From positions 2,976,001-3,040,000 of the forward strand of contig NZ_JASTLB010000001.1 in NCBI RefSeq assembly GCF_030499535.1: a stretch of 64,000 nucleotides of DNA, in the 5' to 3' direction. Below the pieces are notes generated by a model. It was not told the DNA's origin, made no database searches, and saw only the letters and a program-made list of their open reading frames with translations. Position 1 is the first letter of the stretch; each line of letters starts with the position of its first letter. The translations under genes and the position numbers were made by a program. Shown in pieces: positions 30,198-40,737 of this stretch. This stretch comes from Streptomyces sp. TG1A-8. GTDB lineage: Bacteria; Actinomycetota; Actinomycetes; Streptomycetales; Streptomycetaceae.

Positions 30198-30604
30198 GCC
30201 AGCACCCCCTTCTTGTAGGCGTACAGCAGGCCCACGGCGAGGAAGCCGAGGAAGATGAACATCTCCACCAGGGTCGTCGCGCCGAAGCCGGGGGCGGCGA
30301 AGACCGTCGCCCAGGGGAACAGGAAGATCGAGTCGACGGCGAAGATCACGTACAGGAAGGCGTAGACGTAGTAGCGGACCTGGGTGTGGGCCCAGCCCTC
30401 GCCGACGGGGTCGACGCCGCACTCGTAGGCCAGGAGTTTCTCGGGGGTGGGCACCACCGGACGCAGCAGCCGGCCGGCGCCGAAGGCGGCCGCGACGAAG
30501 AGCACGCCGACCAGGGCGAGCAGTCCCACGACCGAGTAGGACCGGAAGTAGCCGGCCGCGGCGTCCGCCGCGGCGACCGTCGAGTTTCCCCACGTCTCCC
30601 GCAC
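30188..30604 (-). CDS. nuoA2: NADH-quinone oxidoreductase-like subunit A (second operon)
   Basis: 138-residue membrane subunit and first gene of the partial nuo operon. GTG at 30604 ([23 protein letters not shown]) chosen; the frame stays open another 25 codons upstream. Three transmembrane helices, with the conserved loop [39 protein letters not shown] (residues about 62-100), including the loop Cys of the quinone-site region. Stop overlaps the nuoB2 start by ten bases. Divergent from the histidine kinase gene. Confidence 0.93.
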   Translation of the reverse strand: MRETWGNSTVAAADAAAGYFRSYSVVGLLALVGVLFVAAAFGAGRLLRPVVPTPEKLLAYECGVDPVGEGWAHTQVRYYVYAFLYVIFAVDSIFLFPWATVFAAPGFGATTLVEMFIFLGFLAVGLLYAYKKGVLAWT

Positions 30605-30834
30605 CGTCCGCCCTCGCTCCCTGACCGTGTGACCCTGGTGAACTCTGTGATGCAACGTGATTCGAGGATCTGTACGCATCGGAGTCTAGGCCCTGATAAA
30701 AGCGCGGTAAGCAGCTTGTCGCCCCCAGGGTGCCGAGGCGGCGCCCCGACGGCTCCGATGGTGGGGTTTTCCCCAGGAAACAGGGGTGGCGGACCGCATG
30801 GCGCCGGTGGTGCCCGGCACGGCAGGCTGACGGC

Positions 30835-32045
30835 ATGACCGCTCCCACCGCCGCCGGGACCACCGTCGGCTCCGCCGCCGGTGCGGCTGCCGGCCGGGCC
30901 GACGGCCGGGACCGCCCGCCACGTGCCCGGCTCGCCTACGACCCGCACACGTGGAAGGAGAGCGCGCACCTCCTGCTGAACCTGCCGCTGGCGGTGCTCG
31001 GCTTCACGTACGTGTGCACCGTGCTGCTCACCAGCGGTCTGCTGACCCTCACGGTGGTCGGGTTGCCCCTGCCGGCCGCGGCCTGCTGGGCGCCCGGCAA
31101 CTGGGGAAGCTGGAGCGGCTGCGGGCGCGGGCGCTGCTCGGGGTACGGGTGGAGGAGCCGACGCCGCTGCCGCTCGGCCGGGCCGGCGGGCCGGCGCAGC
31201 GGCTGTGGATGGCGGTGAGGGACCCGGTGGGCTGGCGCACGCTGCTGTACGACTTCATCCGGCTGCCCTGGGGCATCCTCACCTTCTGCACCGTGCTGAC
31301 CTCGCTGTTCGTGCTGTGGCCGGTGCTGCCGTTCATCGCGCGGGGGCTGGCCGGCGCGGACCGGGCGATGGTGCGCGCGCTGCTGTCGCCCTCCGACGAG
31401 CTGGAACGCCGTATCGCGGAGCTGGAGGCGGACCGGGGGGTCGTGGTGGACACCGCGGCCGCCGACCTGCGCCGCATCGAGCGCGACCTGCACGACGGGG
31501 CGCAGGCCCGACTGGCCAACCTCGCCATGGGACTCGGTCTGGCCAAGGAGAAACTGCTGGAGGGCCGGGCCGACGACACGGTCGCCGCGATGGTGCGGGA
31601 GGCCCACGGAGAGGTGAAACCGGCCCTGCAGGAACTGCGGGACCTGGCCCGGGGCATCCACCCGGCCGTACTGACCGACCGCGGCCTGGACGCGGCCCTG
31701 TCCTCCGTCGCCTCCCGCTGCACGGTACCCGTACGCGTCGAGGCCGACCTGCCCTCCCGGCCCACCGCCGCCATCGAGGGCATCGCCTACCTCACCGTCT
31801 CCGAACTGCTGCAGAACGTCAGCAAACACAGCAGGGCACGATCGGCCTCCGTGGACGTGTGGCGGACCGGGGACCGGCTCCTCATCCAGGTCACCGACGA
31901 CGGCCACGGTGGCGCGGACACCTCCCGCGGGTCCGGTCCGGCGGGCCTCGCCGGGCGCCTGGAGGCGGTGGACGGGGTCCTGGTGGTGGACTCCCCGGCG
32001 GGCGGCCCCACCCGGGTGACGGCGGAACTGCCCTGGCGCGTCTGA
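30835..32045 (+). pseudogene. NarL-family sensor histidine kinase, one-base frameshift
   Basis: Sensor kinase in two frames. Frame one starts [12 protein letters not shown] (ATG 30835), with a hydrophobic pair ESAHLLLNLPLAVLGFTYV and LTVVGLPLP. From about base 31080 homology moves to the next frame (ARQLGKLERLRARALLGVRVEEP). One inserted base in GCGGCCTG restores a 403-residue protein. The second part has another membrane region (RLPWGILTFCTVLTSLFVLWPVLPF), the HisKA_3 box RIERDLHDGAQARLANL with phospho-accepting His near residue 220, and an HATPase_c domain (SELLQNVSKHSRA, DDGHGGAD, GPAGLAGRLEAVDG). Partner of the downstream LuxR-type regulator. It may be intact in the organism. Confidence 0.85.
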
Positions 32046-32360
32046 GGCCGCCCGGCACGCGCGCCCCGGCGTCCGCGCCGGTCCCGCTCCGCCCCACCGC
32101 ACGCGTCCGCCCGGCGGCGGCCCCCTCCTCGTCCGCCCCGTCCTCGCCGCGGAGCCGAACTGCCTGCCCCGTACCCCGTACCCCGTACCCCGTGCTCCGT
32201 GCCCCGTGCTCCCGTGCCTCCGTGCCCCTCCCCGCCCCCATTCCCCCGTGCAGCGGTTTTCCGGCCCGGATGCTGGGATGCTGGGCCTTCGCACGGACGA
32301 GCGTCGTCGCAGGGCCGGCCCACGGGGCCGGGTGGGTCCGGGGGCCGGGAGACCGTGATC
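32046..32360. other. Kinase-regulator gap with short repeats
   Basis: 315 bases with no gene. It includes an imperfect array of CCGTACC/CCGTGCCC units at about 32168-32228. The two genes would normally be closer; the repeats look like local slippage expansion. The regulator ribosome-binding site GGGAG is at 32347-32351. Confidence 0.6.
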
Positions 32361-33032
32361 GTGGAGGACGGGGTGCGGGTCGTCATCGCCGAGGACTCGG
32401 TGCTGCTCAGGGAGGGCCTGACCCGGTTGCTGACCGACCGCGGGCACGATGTCGTGGCCGGCGTCGGGGACGCGGAGGCGCTGGTCGGGACCATCGCGGA
32501 CCTGCACGCGCGGGGCGCGCTGCCCGACGTGGTGGTGGCGGACGTGCGGATGCCGCCGACGCACACCGACGAGGGGGTGCGGGCGGCCGTGCGCCTGCGC
32601 AGGGCACACCCGGGACTCGGGGTGCTGGTGCTGTCGCAGTACGTGGAGGAGCGCTACGCCACCGAGCTGCTGGCCGGTTCCAGCCGGGGTGTGGGCTACC
32701 TGCTCAAGGACCGGGTGGCCGAGGTGCGGGAGTTCGTCGACGCGGTGGTGCGGGTGGCCGGGGGCGGCACGGCGCTGGACCCCGAGGTGGTCGTGCAGCT
32801 GCTCGGGCGCAGCCGCAAGCAGGACGTGCTGTCGGGCCTCACCCCGCGGGAGCGCGAGGTGCTGGGGCTGATGGCGGAGGGCCGTACGAACTCGGCCATC
32901 GCCCGGCAGCTGGTGGTCAGCGACGGCGCCGTGGAGAAGCACGTCAGCAACATCTTCCAGAAACTCGGCCTGTCCCGGAGCGGCGGCGACCACCGGCGGG
33001 TTCTGGCCGTCCTGACCTACCTCAACTCGTGA
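32361..33032 (+). CDS. LuxR/NarL-family response regulator
   Basis: 223-residue response regulator paired with the upstream kinase. The receiver domain is VRVVIAEDSVLLREGLTRLL with the acidic pair near residue 11, phospho-acceptor D61 in VVADVRMPP, switch Ser in LVLSQYVEE and Lys in YLLKDRV. The C-terminal LuxR helix-turn-helix is LTPREREVLGLMAEGRTNSAIA then VSDGAVEKHVSNIFQKLGL. I chose the GTG at 32361 because GGGAG lies nine bases upstream; a GTG at 32355 is too close. Target genes unknown; the flanking nuo2 and kor operons are candidates. Confidence 0.92.
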   Translation: MEDGVRVVIAEDSVLLREGLTRLLTDRGHDVVAGVGDAEALVGTIADLHARGALPDVVVADVRMPPTHTDEGVRAAVRLRRAHPGLGVLVLSQYVEERYATELLAGSSRGVGYLLKDRVAEVREFVDAVVRVAGGGTALDPEVVVQLLGRSRKQDVLSGLTPREREVLGLMAEGRTNSAIARQLVVSDGAVEKHVSNIFQKLGLSRSGGDHRRVLAVLTYLNS

Positions 33033-33390
33033 CCGGCGCCCGGTGTCCGGCCGGCACCGTCAGCACGGCGTCAGCCGGTCCGGCTTGTGTGGAGACGGGT
33101 ACTCGTGGAATGGGGCGGACGGGAACGGAGGGACGACGGACGGGGAGCGTTCGCCGGAAGGGCCGTGAGCGAGGGTGCGTCCGCGGAAAACGCCGACGGG
33201 CGGGATGCGTCCTCAGGTACGGCTCGATGGGGGCGGTCCATCATGACAACTCAGCTCGACAGGCCGTCTCGAAACGCCGTCCAATCTGCGGATGGCCACG
33301 GGAAGGCGACCCTAACCGACGTAGGGTTGATCCTGGGATGGTCCGTGGGACGGCCACCCCGGACAGCCGCCTCGAAGGAGGTCCAGTTCA
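33033..33390. other. Region upstream of korA (no gene)
   Basis: 358 bases without a supported gene. It has an inverted repeat ACCCTA (33309-33314) / TAGGGT (33322-33327) about 65 bases before korA, possibly an operator, and the strong ribosome-binding site GAAGGAGG at 33374-33381. A short frame from an ATG at 33243 has no homology that I recognise. Confidence 0.5.
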
Positions 33391-35311
33391 GTGACCAGCC
33401 AGGTCAGCAGCCCAGCGGAGCAGGCCGACGGAACAGTCGCGGGAGAGCGGCGCGATCCGGGTGGAGCGAAGGACGTCCGGCGCCTGGACCGGGTGATCAT
33501 CCGGTTCGCGGGGGACTCGGGTGACGGCATGCAGCTCACCGGTGACCGGTTCACCTCGGAGACCGCGTCCTTCGGCAACGACCTCTCCACCCTGCCGAAC
33601 TTCCCCGCCGAGATCCGCGCCCCCGCCGGCACCCTGCCCGGCGTCTCCTCGTTCCAGCTCCACTTCGCCGACCACGACATCCTGACCCCGGGCGACGCGC
33701 CGAACGTGCTGGTCGCGATGAACCCGGCCGCCCTGAAGGCCAACATCGGCGACCTGCCGCGCGGCGCGGAGGTCATCGTCAACACGGACGAGTTCACCAA
33801 GCGCGCCCTGCAGAAGGTCGGCTACGCCGCCTCCCCGCTGGAGGACGGCTCGCTGGACGGCTACAGCCTGCACCCGGTGCCGCTGACGACGCTCACCGTC
33901 GAGGCCCTGAAGGAGTTCGACCTCTCCCGCAAGGAGGCCGAGCGCAGCAAGAACATGTTCGCCCTGGGCCTGCTGAGCTGGATGTACCACCGGCCCACCG
34001 AGGGCACCGAGAAGTTCCTGCGGACGAAGTTCGCGAAGAAGCCGGACATCGCGGCGGCCAACATCGCCGCGTTCCGGGCGGGCTGGAACTTCGGCGAGAC
34101 GACGGAGGACTTCGCCGTCTCCTACGAGGTCGCCCCGGCGGCCACCGCCTTCCCGCCGGGCGTCTACCGCAACATCTCCGGCAACCTGGCCCTGGCGTAC
34201 GGCCTGATCACCGCCTCCCGCCAGGCGGACCTGCCGCTCTTCCTGGGCTCCTACCCGATCACCCCGGCCTCGGACATCCTGCACGAGCTGAGCCGGCACA
34301 AGAACTTCGGCGTGCGCACCTTCCAGGCCGAGGACGAGATCGCGGGCATCGGCGCGGCCCTCGGCGCCGCCTTCGGCGGCTCGCTGGCGGTGACCACCAC
34401 CTCCGGCCCGGGTGTGGCGCTGAAGTCCGAGACGATCGGGCTCGCGGTCTCGCTGGAGCTGCCGCTGCTGGTCGTCGACATCCAGCGCGGCGGCCCGTCG
34501 ACCGGTCTGCCGACCAAGACCGAGCAGGCGGACCTGCTGCAGGCGATGTACGGCCGCAACGGCGAGGCCCCGGTCCCGGTGGTCGCGCCGCGGACGCCGG
34601 CGGACTGCTTCGACGCGGCGCTGGAGGCGGCCCGGATCGCGCTGACGTACCGCACGCCGGTGTTCCTGCTGTCCGACGGCTACCTCGCCAACGGCTCGGA
34701 GCCCTGGCGCGTCCCGGACCTGGAGGAGCTGCCCGACCTGCGGGTGCGGTTCGCCTCCGGCCCGAACCACACGCTGGAGGACGGCACCGAGGTCTTCTGG
34801 CCGTACAAGCGGGACCCGCACACCCTCGCCCGGCCGTGGGCGGTCCCGGGCACCCCGGGCCTGGAGCACCGCATCGGCGGCATCGAGAAGCAGGACGGCA
34901 CGGGCAACATCTCCTACGACCCGGCCAACCACGACTTCATGGTGCGCACCCGGCAGGCCAAGGTCGACGGGATCGAGGTCCCCGACATCGAGCCCGACGA
35001 CCCGCACGGCGCGAGGACGCTGGTCCTGGGGTGGGGCTCGACCTACGGGCCGATCACGGCCGCGGTACGGCGGCTGCGCGCGGCCGGCGAGTCGATCGCC
35101 CAGGCCCACCTGCGCCACCTCAACCCCTTCCCGGGCAACCTCGGCGCGGTGCTGAAGCGGTACGACAAAGTGGTGGTCCCCGAGATGAACCTCGGGCAGC
35201 TCGCCACCCTGATCCGGGCGAAGTACCTGGTCGACGCCCAGTCGTACAACCAGGTCAACGGCATGCCGTTCAAGGCGGAGCAGCTCGCCGCGGCGCTGAA
35301 GGAGGCCATCG

Positions 35312-35319
<8 letters not shown>
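33391..35319 (+). CDS. korA: 2-oxoacid:ferredoxin oxidoreductase, alpha (gamma-alpha fused) subunit
   Basis: 642-residue fused gamma/alpha subunit of a 2-oxoacid (probably 2-oxoglutarate):ferredoxin oxidoreductase, which converts the oxoacid and CoA to acyl-CoA, CO2 and reduced ferredoxin. The GTG start (MTSQVSSPAEQADG) has GAAGGAGG upstream. The gamma domain begins DRVIIRFAGDSGDGMQLTGDRF (residues 33-54). The alpha (pyrimidine-binding) domain begins near residue 255 with NLALAYGLITASRQADLPLFLGSYPITPASDILHEL and has FQAEDEIAGIGAALGAAFGGSLAVTTTSGPG. C-terminal domain LVLGWGSTYGPI. Overlaps korB by eight bases. The 2-oxoglutarate assignment comes from family resemblance. Confidence 0.93.
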
Positions 35320-36373
<1,054 letters not shown>

Positions 36374-36386
36374 GCCGGCGGCGGTG

Positions 36387-36797
36387 CTACGAGGCCCGGG
36401 GCGTGCGGTCCCGGGCCTCGTCGTACGCCCGGCGGGCCCGCTCCACGTCGTCCATGCGGTCGCGGGTCCACCGGGCCAGGGACCGCACCTGCTCGGCCGC
36501 CTCACGGCCGAGGGCGGTGAGGGAGTAGTCGACGCGGGGCGGGATGACGGGCTTGGCGTCCCGGTGGACCAGGCCGTCGCGCTCCAGGGTCCGCAGGGTC
36601 TGGGCGAGCATCTTCTCGCTGACCCGCCCGGCCCTGCCGACGGCCCGGCGCAGCTCGCCGAAGCGGTACGGGCCGTCGAGCAGCTCGATCAGCACCAGCA
36701 CGCCCCAGCGGCTGGTGACGTGCTCCAGGACGAGCCGGTGGGGGCACAGCGCCTCGGCCCGGTCTCCGGTGCGCGTGCGCGCGACGCTTACTGTCAT
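36387..36797 (-). CDS. HxlR/DUF24-family redox regulator, QorR-like
   Basis: 136-residue winged-helix regulator. Family core: CPHRLVLEHVTSRWGVLVLIELLDGPYRFGELRRAVG, then VSEKMLAQTLRTLERDGLVHRDAKPVIPPRVDYSLTALG. It has a single N-terminal Cys18, in the position of the thiol switch of YodB/HypR/QorR proteins that sense quinones and disulfide stress. It is divergent from a quinone-reductase-like gene over a palindromic operator, the same arrangement as qorR-qor2 in Corynebacterium. It likely represses both genes until oxidised. Confidence 0.9.
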   Translation of the reverse strand: MTVSVARTRTGDRAEALCPHRLVLEHVTSRWGVLVLIELLDGPYRFGELRRAVGRAGRVSEKMLAQTLRTLERDGLVHRDAKPVIPPRVDYSLTALGREAAEQVRSLARWTRDRMDDVERARRAYDEARDRTPRAS

Positions 36798-36801
36798 GCC
36801 A

Positions 36802-36824
36802 GTACCTTACTTCAAAGTAGGTAC
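36802..36824. promoter_or_regulatory. Palindromic operator between qorR-like and qor2-like genes
   Basis: Nested inverted repeat: outer GTACC (36802-36806)/GGTAC (36820-36824) and inner TACTT-CA-AAGTA (36808-36819). It abuts the regulator start (36797) and lies about 62 bases upstream of the divergent gene. Typical size and AT character for a DUF24/HxlR site in otherwise GC-rich DNA. Confidence 0.7.
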
Positions 36825-36886
36825 TTTCATTTGGTTAGCGCCACTCCTAAGGTGAGTGTTCTAAGGCATTCGAAGGAGTGGTCGTC

Positions 36887-37741
<855 letters not shown>

Positions 37742-37770
37742 GGGCCCCCGCCGGGAGGGCCCCCGCCCTC

Positions 37771-37822
37771 CGCCTCCACCTGTCATGACCGTATGGCGAT
37801 ACGAACATGACAGGCGGAGGCG
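37771..37822. repeat. 52-base near-perfect inverted repeat before rarD
   Basis: Outer arms CGCCTCC/GGAGGCG (37771-37777, 37816-37822), then CCTGTCATG/CATGACAGG (37779-37787, 37806-37814), then CGTAT-GGCG-ATACG (37790-37803). Only one mismatch and a two-base bulge each side. It lies 30 bases after the quinone-reductase stop and 53 bases before the rarD start. It may be a terminator for the first gene, an operator, or both. Confidence 0.75.
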
Positions 37823-37875
37823 TTCGGCGTTACCTTCGTCCTCGCGTGTGCGTGCGAAGCGAGAAGGAGTGGCCC

Positions 37876-38835
37876 GTGACCGGGACGTCCAAAGGTGAGC
37901 ACCGGGCAGGCCTGCTCAACGGGTTCGCCGCCTACGGCATGTGGGGACTGGTCCCGCTGTTCTGGCCGTTGCTCAAGCCGGCCGGGGCCCTGGAGATCCT
38001 GGCCCACCGCATGGCGTGGTCCCTCGTCTTCGTCGCCGTCGCCCTGCTCTTCGTCCGGCGCTGGGCCTGGGCCGGGCAGTTGCTGCGGCAGCCCCGGCGC
38101 CTCGCGCTCGTGACCGTGGCCGCCGTCGTCGTCACCGTGAACTGGGGCGTCTACATCTGGGCCGTGAACGCCGGCCACGTGGTCGAGGCCTCCCTCGGCT
38201 ACTTCATCAACCCGCTGGTGACCATCGCCATGGGCGTGCTGCTCCTGAAGGAACGGCTGCGGCCCGTGCAGTGGGCGGCGGTCGCGGTCGGCTCCGCCGC
38301 CGTCGTCGTCCTGACGGTCGGCTACGGCCGTCCGCCGTGGATCTCCCTGTGCCTCGCCTTCTCCTTCGCCACCTACGGGCTCGTGAAGAAGAAGGTCGGC
38401 CTCGGCGGCATCGAGTCACTGGCCGCCGAGACCGCGATCCAGTCCCTGCCCGCCCTCGGCTACCTGGTCTGGCTCTCCGCGCACGGCGACTCCACCTTCC
38501 TCGGCGAGGGGGCGGGCCACTCCGCCCTGCTCGCCTCGACCGGTGTCGTCACCGCGCTGCCGCTGGTCTGCTTCGGCGCCGCGGCCATCCGGGTGCCGCT
38601 GTCCACGCTGGGCCTGCTGCAGTACCTGGCGCCCGTCTTCCAGTTCCTGATCGGCATCCTCTACTTCCACGAGGCCATGCCGCCCGAGCGCTGGGCCGGC
38701 TTCGCGCTGGTGTGGCTGGCGCTGGCCCTGCTCACGGGCAGCGCGCTGCGCTCGGCGCAGCGGGCGAGGAGGCGGCGGGAGGCCGTCGGCGCGCCCCGCG
38801 CCGGCCTGCCGGACTCCGCTCCGGCGGACGTCTGA
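37876..38835 (+). CDS. rarD: EamA-family transporter RarD
   Basis: 319-residue membrane protein of the drug/metabolite transporter superfamily with ten predicted helices in two EamA repeats. The GTG at 37876 (MTGTSKGEHRAGLLNGFAAYGMWGLVPLFWPLL) follows AGAAGGAG. RarD markers: GLVPLFWPLLKPAGALEILAHRMAWSLVF, VNWGVYIWAVNAGHVVEASLGYFINPLVT and IQSLPALGYLVWL. Substrate unknown; the name reflects family only. C-terminal tail Arg-rich. Confidence 0.93.
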   Translation: MTGTSKGEHRAGLLNGFAAYGMWGLVPLFWPLLKPAGALEILAHRMAWSLVFVAVALLFVRRWAWAGQLLRQPRRLALVTVAAVVVTVNWGVYIWAVNAGHVVEASLGYFINPLVTIAMGVLLLKERLRPVQWAAVAVGSAAVVVLTVGYGRPPWISLCLAFSFATYGLVKKKVGLGGIESLAAETAIQSLPALGYLVWLSAHGDSTFLGEGAGHSALLASTGVVTALPLVCFGAAAIRVPLSTLGLLQYLAPVFQFLIGILYFHEAMPPERWAGFALVWLALALLTGSALRSAQRARRRREAVGAPRAGLPDSAPADV

Positions 38836-38866
38836 CCCGGCCGTACGACGTCCGCCCCGGCTATAC

Positions 38867-39355
38867 ATGGTGCGCATGTACGCACAGGAGTCCGCCGCCG
38901 CACCCGCGCCGGTCCACTGGAAACTCGTGATCGACGCCGCCGACCCGCACGCCCAGGCCGATTTCTGGGCCGCCGCGCTCCACTACGAGGCCGAGGACAA
39001 CAGCGCCCTCGTCGAGCGGCTGCTGTCGCTGGGCGCGCTGCCCGGCGGGGCCGCCGTCGAGTACCGCGGCCGTCCCGCCTTCCGCGACCTGATCGCCGTG
39101 CGGCACCCCGACGACCCGTACGACCCGCGGACCGGGACCGGGCTGGGGCGACGGCTGCTGTTCCAGCGCGTCCCGGAGGCGAAGACCGTCAAGAACCGCC
39201 TCCACCTCGACCTGCACCCCGGCGACGGGCGGCGCGCGGAGGAGGTGGCCCGGCTGGAGGGGCTGGGCGCGCGCGTGCTGCGCGAGGTGGCGGAGCCCGC
39301 CGGCGCGTGGGTGGTGCTGGCGGACCCGGAGGGCAACGAGTTCTGCGTGCAGTAG
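38867..39355 (+). CDS. VOC (glyoxalase-like) family protein
   Basis: 162-residue protein of the vicinal-oxygen-chelate superfamily (Glyoxalase_6 type). WKLVIDAADPHAQADFWAAALHYE opens the first beta-alpha-beta unit; LHLDLHPGDGRRAEEVARLEGLGARVL and WVVLADPEGNEFCVQ close the second, with the usual terminal Glu. The start may be the ATG at 38867 or at 38876 (MYAQES). A TATACAT sequence overlaps this spot and could be a -10 box, which would favour the later ATG on a leaderless message. Substrate unknown. Confidence 0.85.
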   Translation: MVRMYAQESAAAPAPVHWKLVIDAADPHAQADFWAAALHYEAEDNSALVERLLSLGALPGGAAVEYRGRPAFRDLIAVRHPDDPYDPRTGTGLGRRLLFQRVPEAKTVKNRLHLDLHPGDGRRAEEVARLEGLGARVLREVAEPAGAWVVLADPEGNEFCVQ

Positions 39356-39374
39356 CCGGCCGGAGCGGACCGGA

Positions 39375-40541
39375 TCAGGCCCGTGCGGCCTTCGCGGCCC
39401 GGTCGGCCAGGCGGACCATGCGGGCACGGGCCGACTCCAGGGGCCGCGGGTCGCCGGCCGCGGGACCCGGCTGCGCCGCGAGGTCCGCCCACAGGCCGAT
39501 CAGGTCGCGGCCCAGCCGCAGGCCCTCCTCCGGGTCGCGCACCGCGCGCCAGGCCGTGGCCGCGCCCTGCACGTTGCCGTACGCCGCCTCCGCGTCCCCG
39601 GTCTGCCGGCGCAGGCGCGCCAGGTCCAGGCAGAGGTGGCAGGCGCGGACCGGGTCGCCCGCCAGGTAGGTGATGTAGGCGGCCAGTTCCCGCAGGTGCA
39701 GCACGTCGGGGTGGCGGGCGCCCAGCACGGCGGAGGCATCCGGCACCGTGCGGGCGGCCAGTTCCGCCGCCGCCCGCGGACGGCCGGCCCGCACGGCCTC
39801 GTTGATCCGCGCCATCGGCCCGGTGAGCAGTTCGGCCCCCTCCGCGGTCCCGGTCACGGGTTCGTCCCCCAGCACCTCCTCGGCCAGCGCGTCGAAACCG
39901 CGGGGCGGGGCGGGCGCGGAGGCGGGCGTCGGCTCGAAGACGGGTATGAGGTCAGGGGCGGAGGTGCTTCCGGGGGCGGGGGCGCCTTCCGGGACGGGGC
40001 CCGGGGCGCCTTCCGGGACGGGGCCCGGGGCGCCTTCCGGGACGGGGCCCGGGCGGGGGACGCCCCCGGTGGCGGGTGCGTGTGCGGGAGCGGCAACGGG
40101 GTGCCGGGCGGCCTCGGGGGTGAGGCCGGCGTCGGGGGCGAGGCCGGCCTCGGGCCACGGGACCCGCTCGGGCGGGGAGCCGGCGTCGGGCCACCGGGTG
40201 GGCCCGGGCGTCGCGGCGGGCCGCCTGGGGGGCTCGGGTTCGGCGGCGGGCTGCCGGGTGGGCCGGCCCACCAGCCGGCTGGAGCCGTCCGCCGCGACCT
40301 CCAGCGGGACGACGCAGCCGGCGCGGTCGTCGTGGATCATGGCGCGTATCGGGGCGCCGAGGCTGATGGCCAGGCGCTGGAGGTGGTTCAGCACGGCCTG
40401 CCGCACCTCCTCGCCGGGCGCCGCCACGACCGCCGTCCCGTCCACCGCGGCGCCGCCCGCGCCGGTCACCCGGACGTGCACCGCCGCCGGGTGTGCCGCG
40501 GGCTGCCGCGCCCGCTTCTTGTCGAAGCTGAGTCGAGCCAT
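39375..40541 (-). CDS. Hypothetical protein with Pro-rich repeats and helical C-terminal domain
   Basis: 388 residues, no family recognised with certainty. Residues 1-85 form a compact alpha/beta region (HVRVTGAGGAAVDGTAVVAAPGEEVRQAVLNHLQRLA). Residues 90-220 are Pro/Ala-rich and contain three perfect GPVPEGAP repeats. Residues 225-388 are helical and resemble tetratricopeptide repeats (AELAARTVPDASAVLGARHPDVLHLRELAAYI, YLAGDPVRACHLCLDLARLRR). ATG at 40541 (MARLSFDKKRARQ). Probably a scaffold or partner protein. Convergent with the VOC gene (19-base gap). Confidence 0.75.
   Translation of the reverse strand: MARLSFDKKRARQPAAHPAAVHVRVTGAGGAAVDGTAVVAAPGEEVRQAVLNHLQRLAISLGAPIRAMIHDDRAGCVVPLEVAADGSSRLVGRPTRQPAAEPEPPRRPAATPGPTRWPDAGSPPERVPWPEAGLAPDAGLTPEAARHPVAAPAHAPATGGVPRPGPVPEGAPGPVPEGAPGPVPEGAPAPGSTSAPDLIPVFEPTPASAPAPPRGFDALAEEVLGDEPVTGTAEGAELLTGPMARINEAVRAGRPRAAAELAARTVPDASAVLGARHPDVLHLRELAAYITYLAGDPVRACHLCLDLARLRRQTGDAEAAYGNVQGAATAWRAVRDPEEGLRLGRDLIGLWADLAAQPGPAAGDPRPLESARARMVRLADRAAKAARA
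39981..40052. repeat. Three perfect 24-bp tandem repeats (coding)
   Basis: Three identical head-to-tail copies beginning GGCGCCTTCCGGGACGGGGC at 39981, 40005 and 40029. They encode GPVPEGAP units in the hypothetical protein. A length that keeps frame (24 bp) suggests copy number can vary between strains. Confidence 0.95.
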
Positions 40542-40660
40542 CGGTCCCCTCACTCCCCCGCCGCCGCGATCCGGTCGTCCGCGTCCCTGTACCCCAGTGT
40601 GTCGGCCCGGCCGGGCTCCCGCGTCACCGCGGCGTCACAGCCTCGCACCAGCCCTCACCC

Positions 40661-40691
40661 TTGAGGGTTAATCGTTGCGTGTGCACATAAT
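40661..40691 (+). promoter_or_regulatory. Candidate promoter for the FMN reductase gene
   Basis: TTGAGG (40661-40666) and CATAAT (40686-40691) with a 19-base spacer, about 47 bases before the ATG at 40738. A short palindrome GTGCA-CATAA-TGCAC (40681-40695) overlaps the -10 and could be an operator. Confidence 0.4.
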
Positions 40692-40737
40692 GCACGTGTC
40701 AGTATTCGCGGTACGTCACCGCTCACTCCGGGGGCCC

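Noticed and set aside
33243..33524. Small frame before korA starting MTTQLDRPSRN
   Set aside because: Overlaps the korA start in another frame, loses any pattern after about 25 residues, and has no clear ribosome-binding site.
39981..40052. Regular repeats that might be a CRISPR array
   Set aside because: Repeats are head-to-tail with no spacers, in frame within a protein gene, and no cas genes are present.
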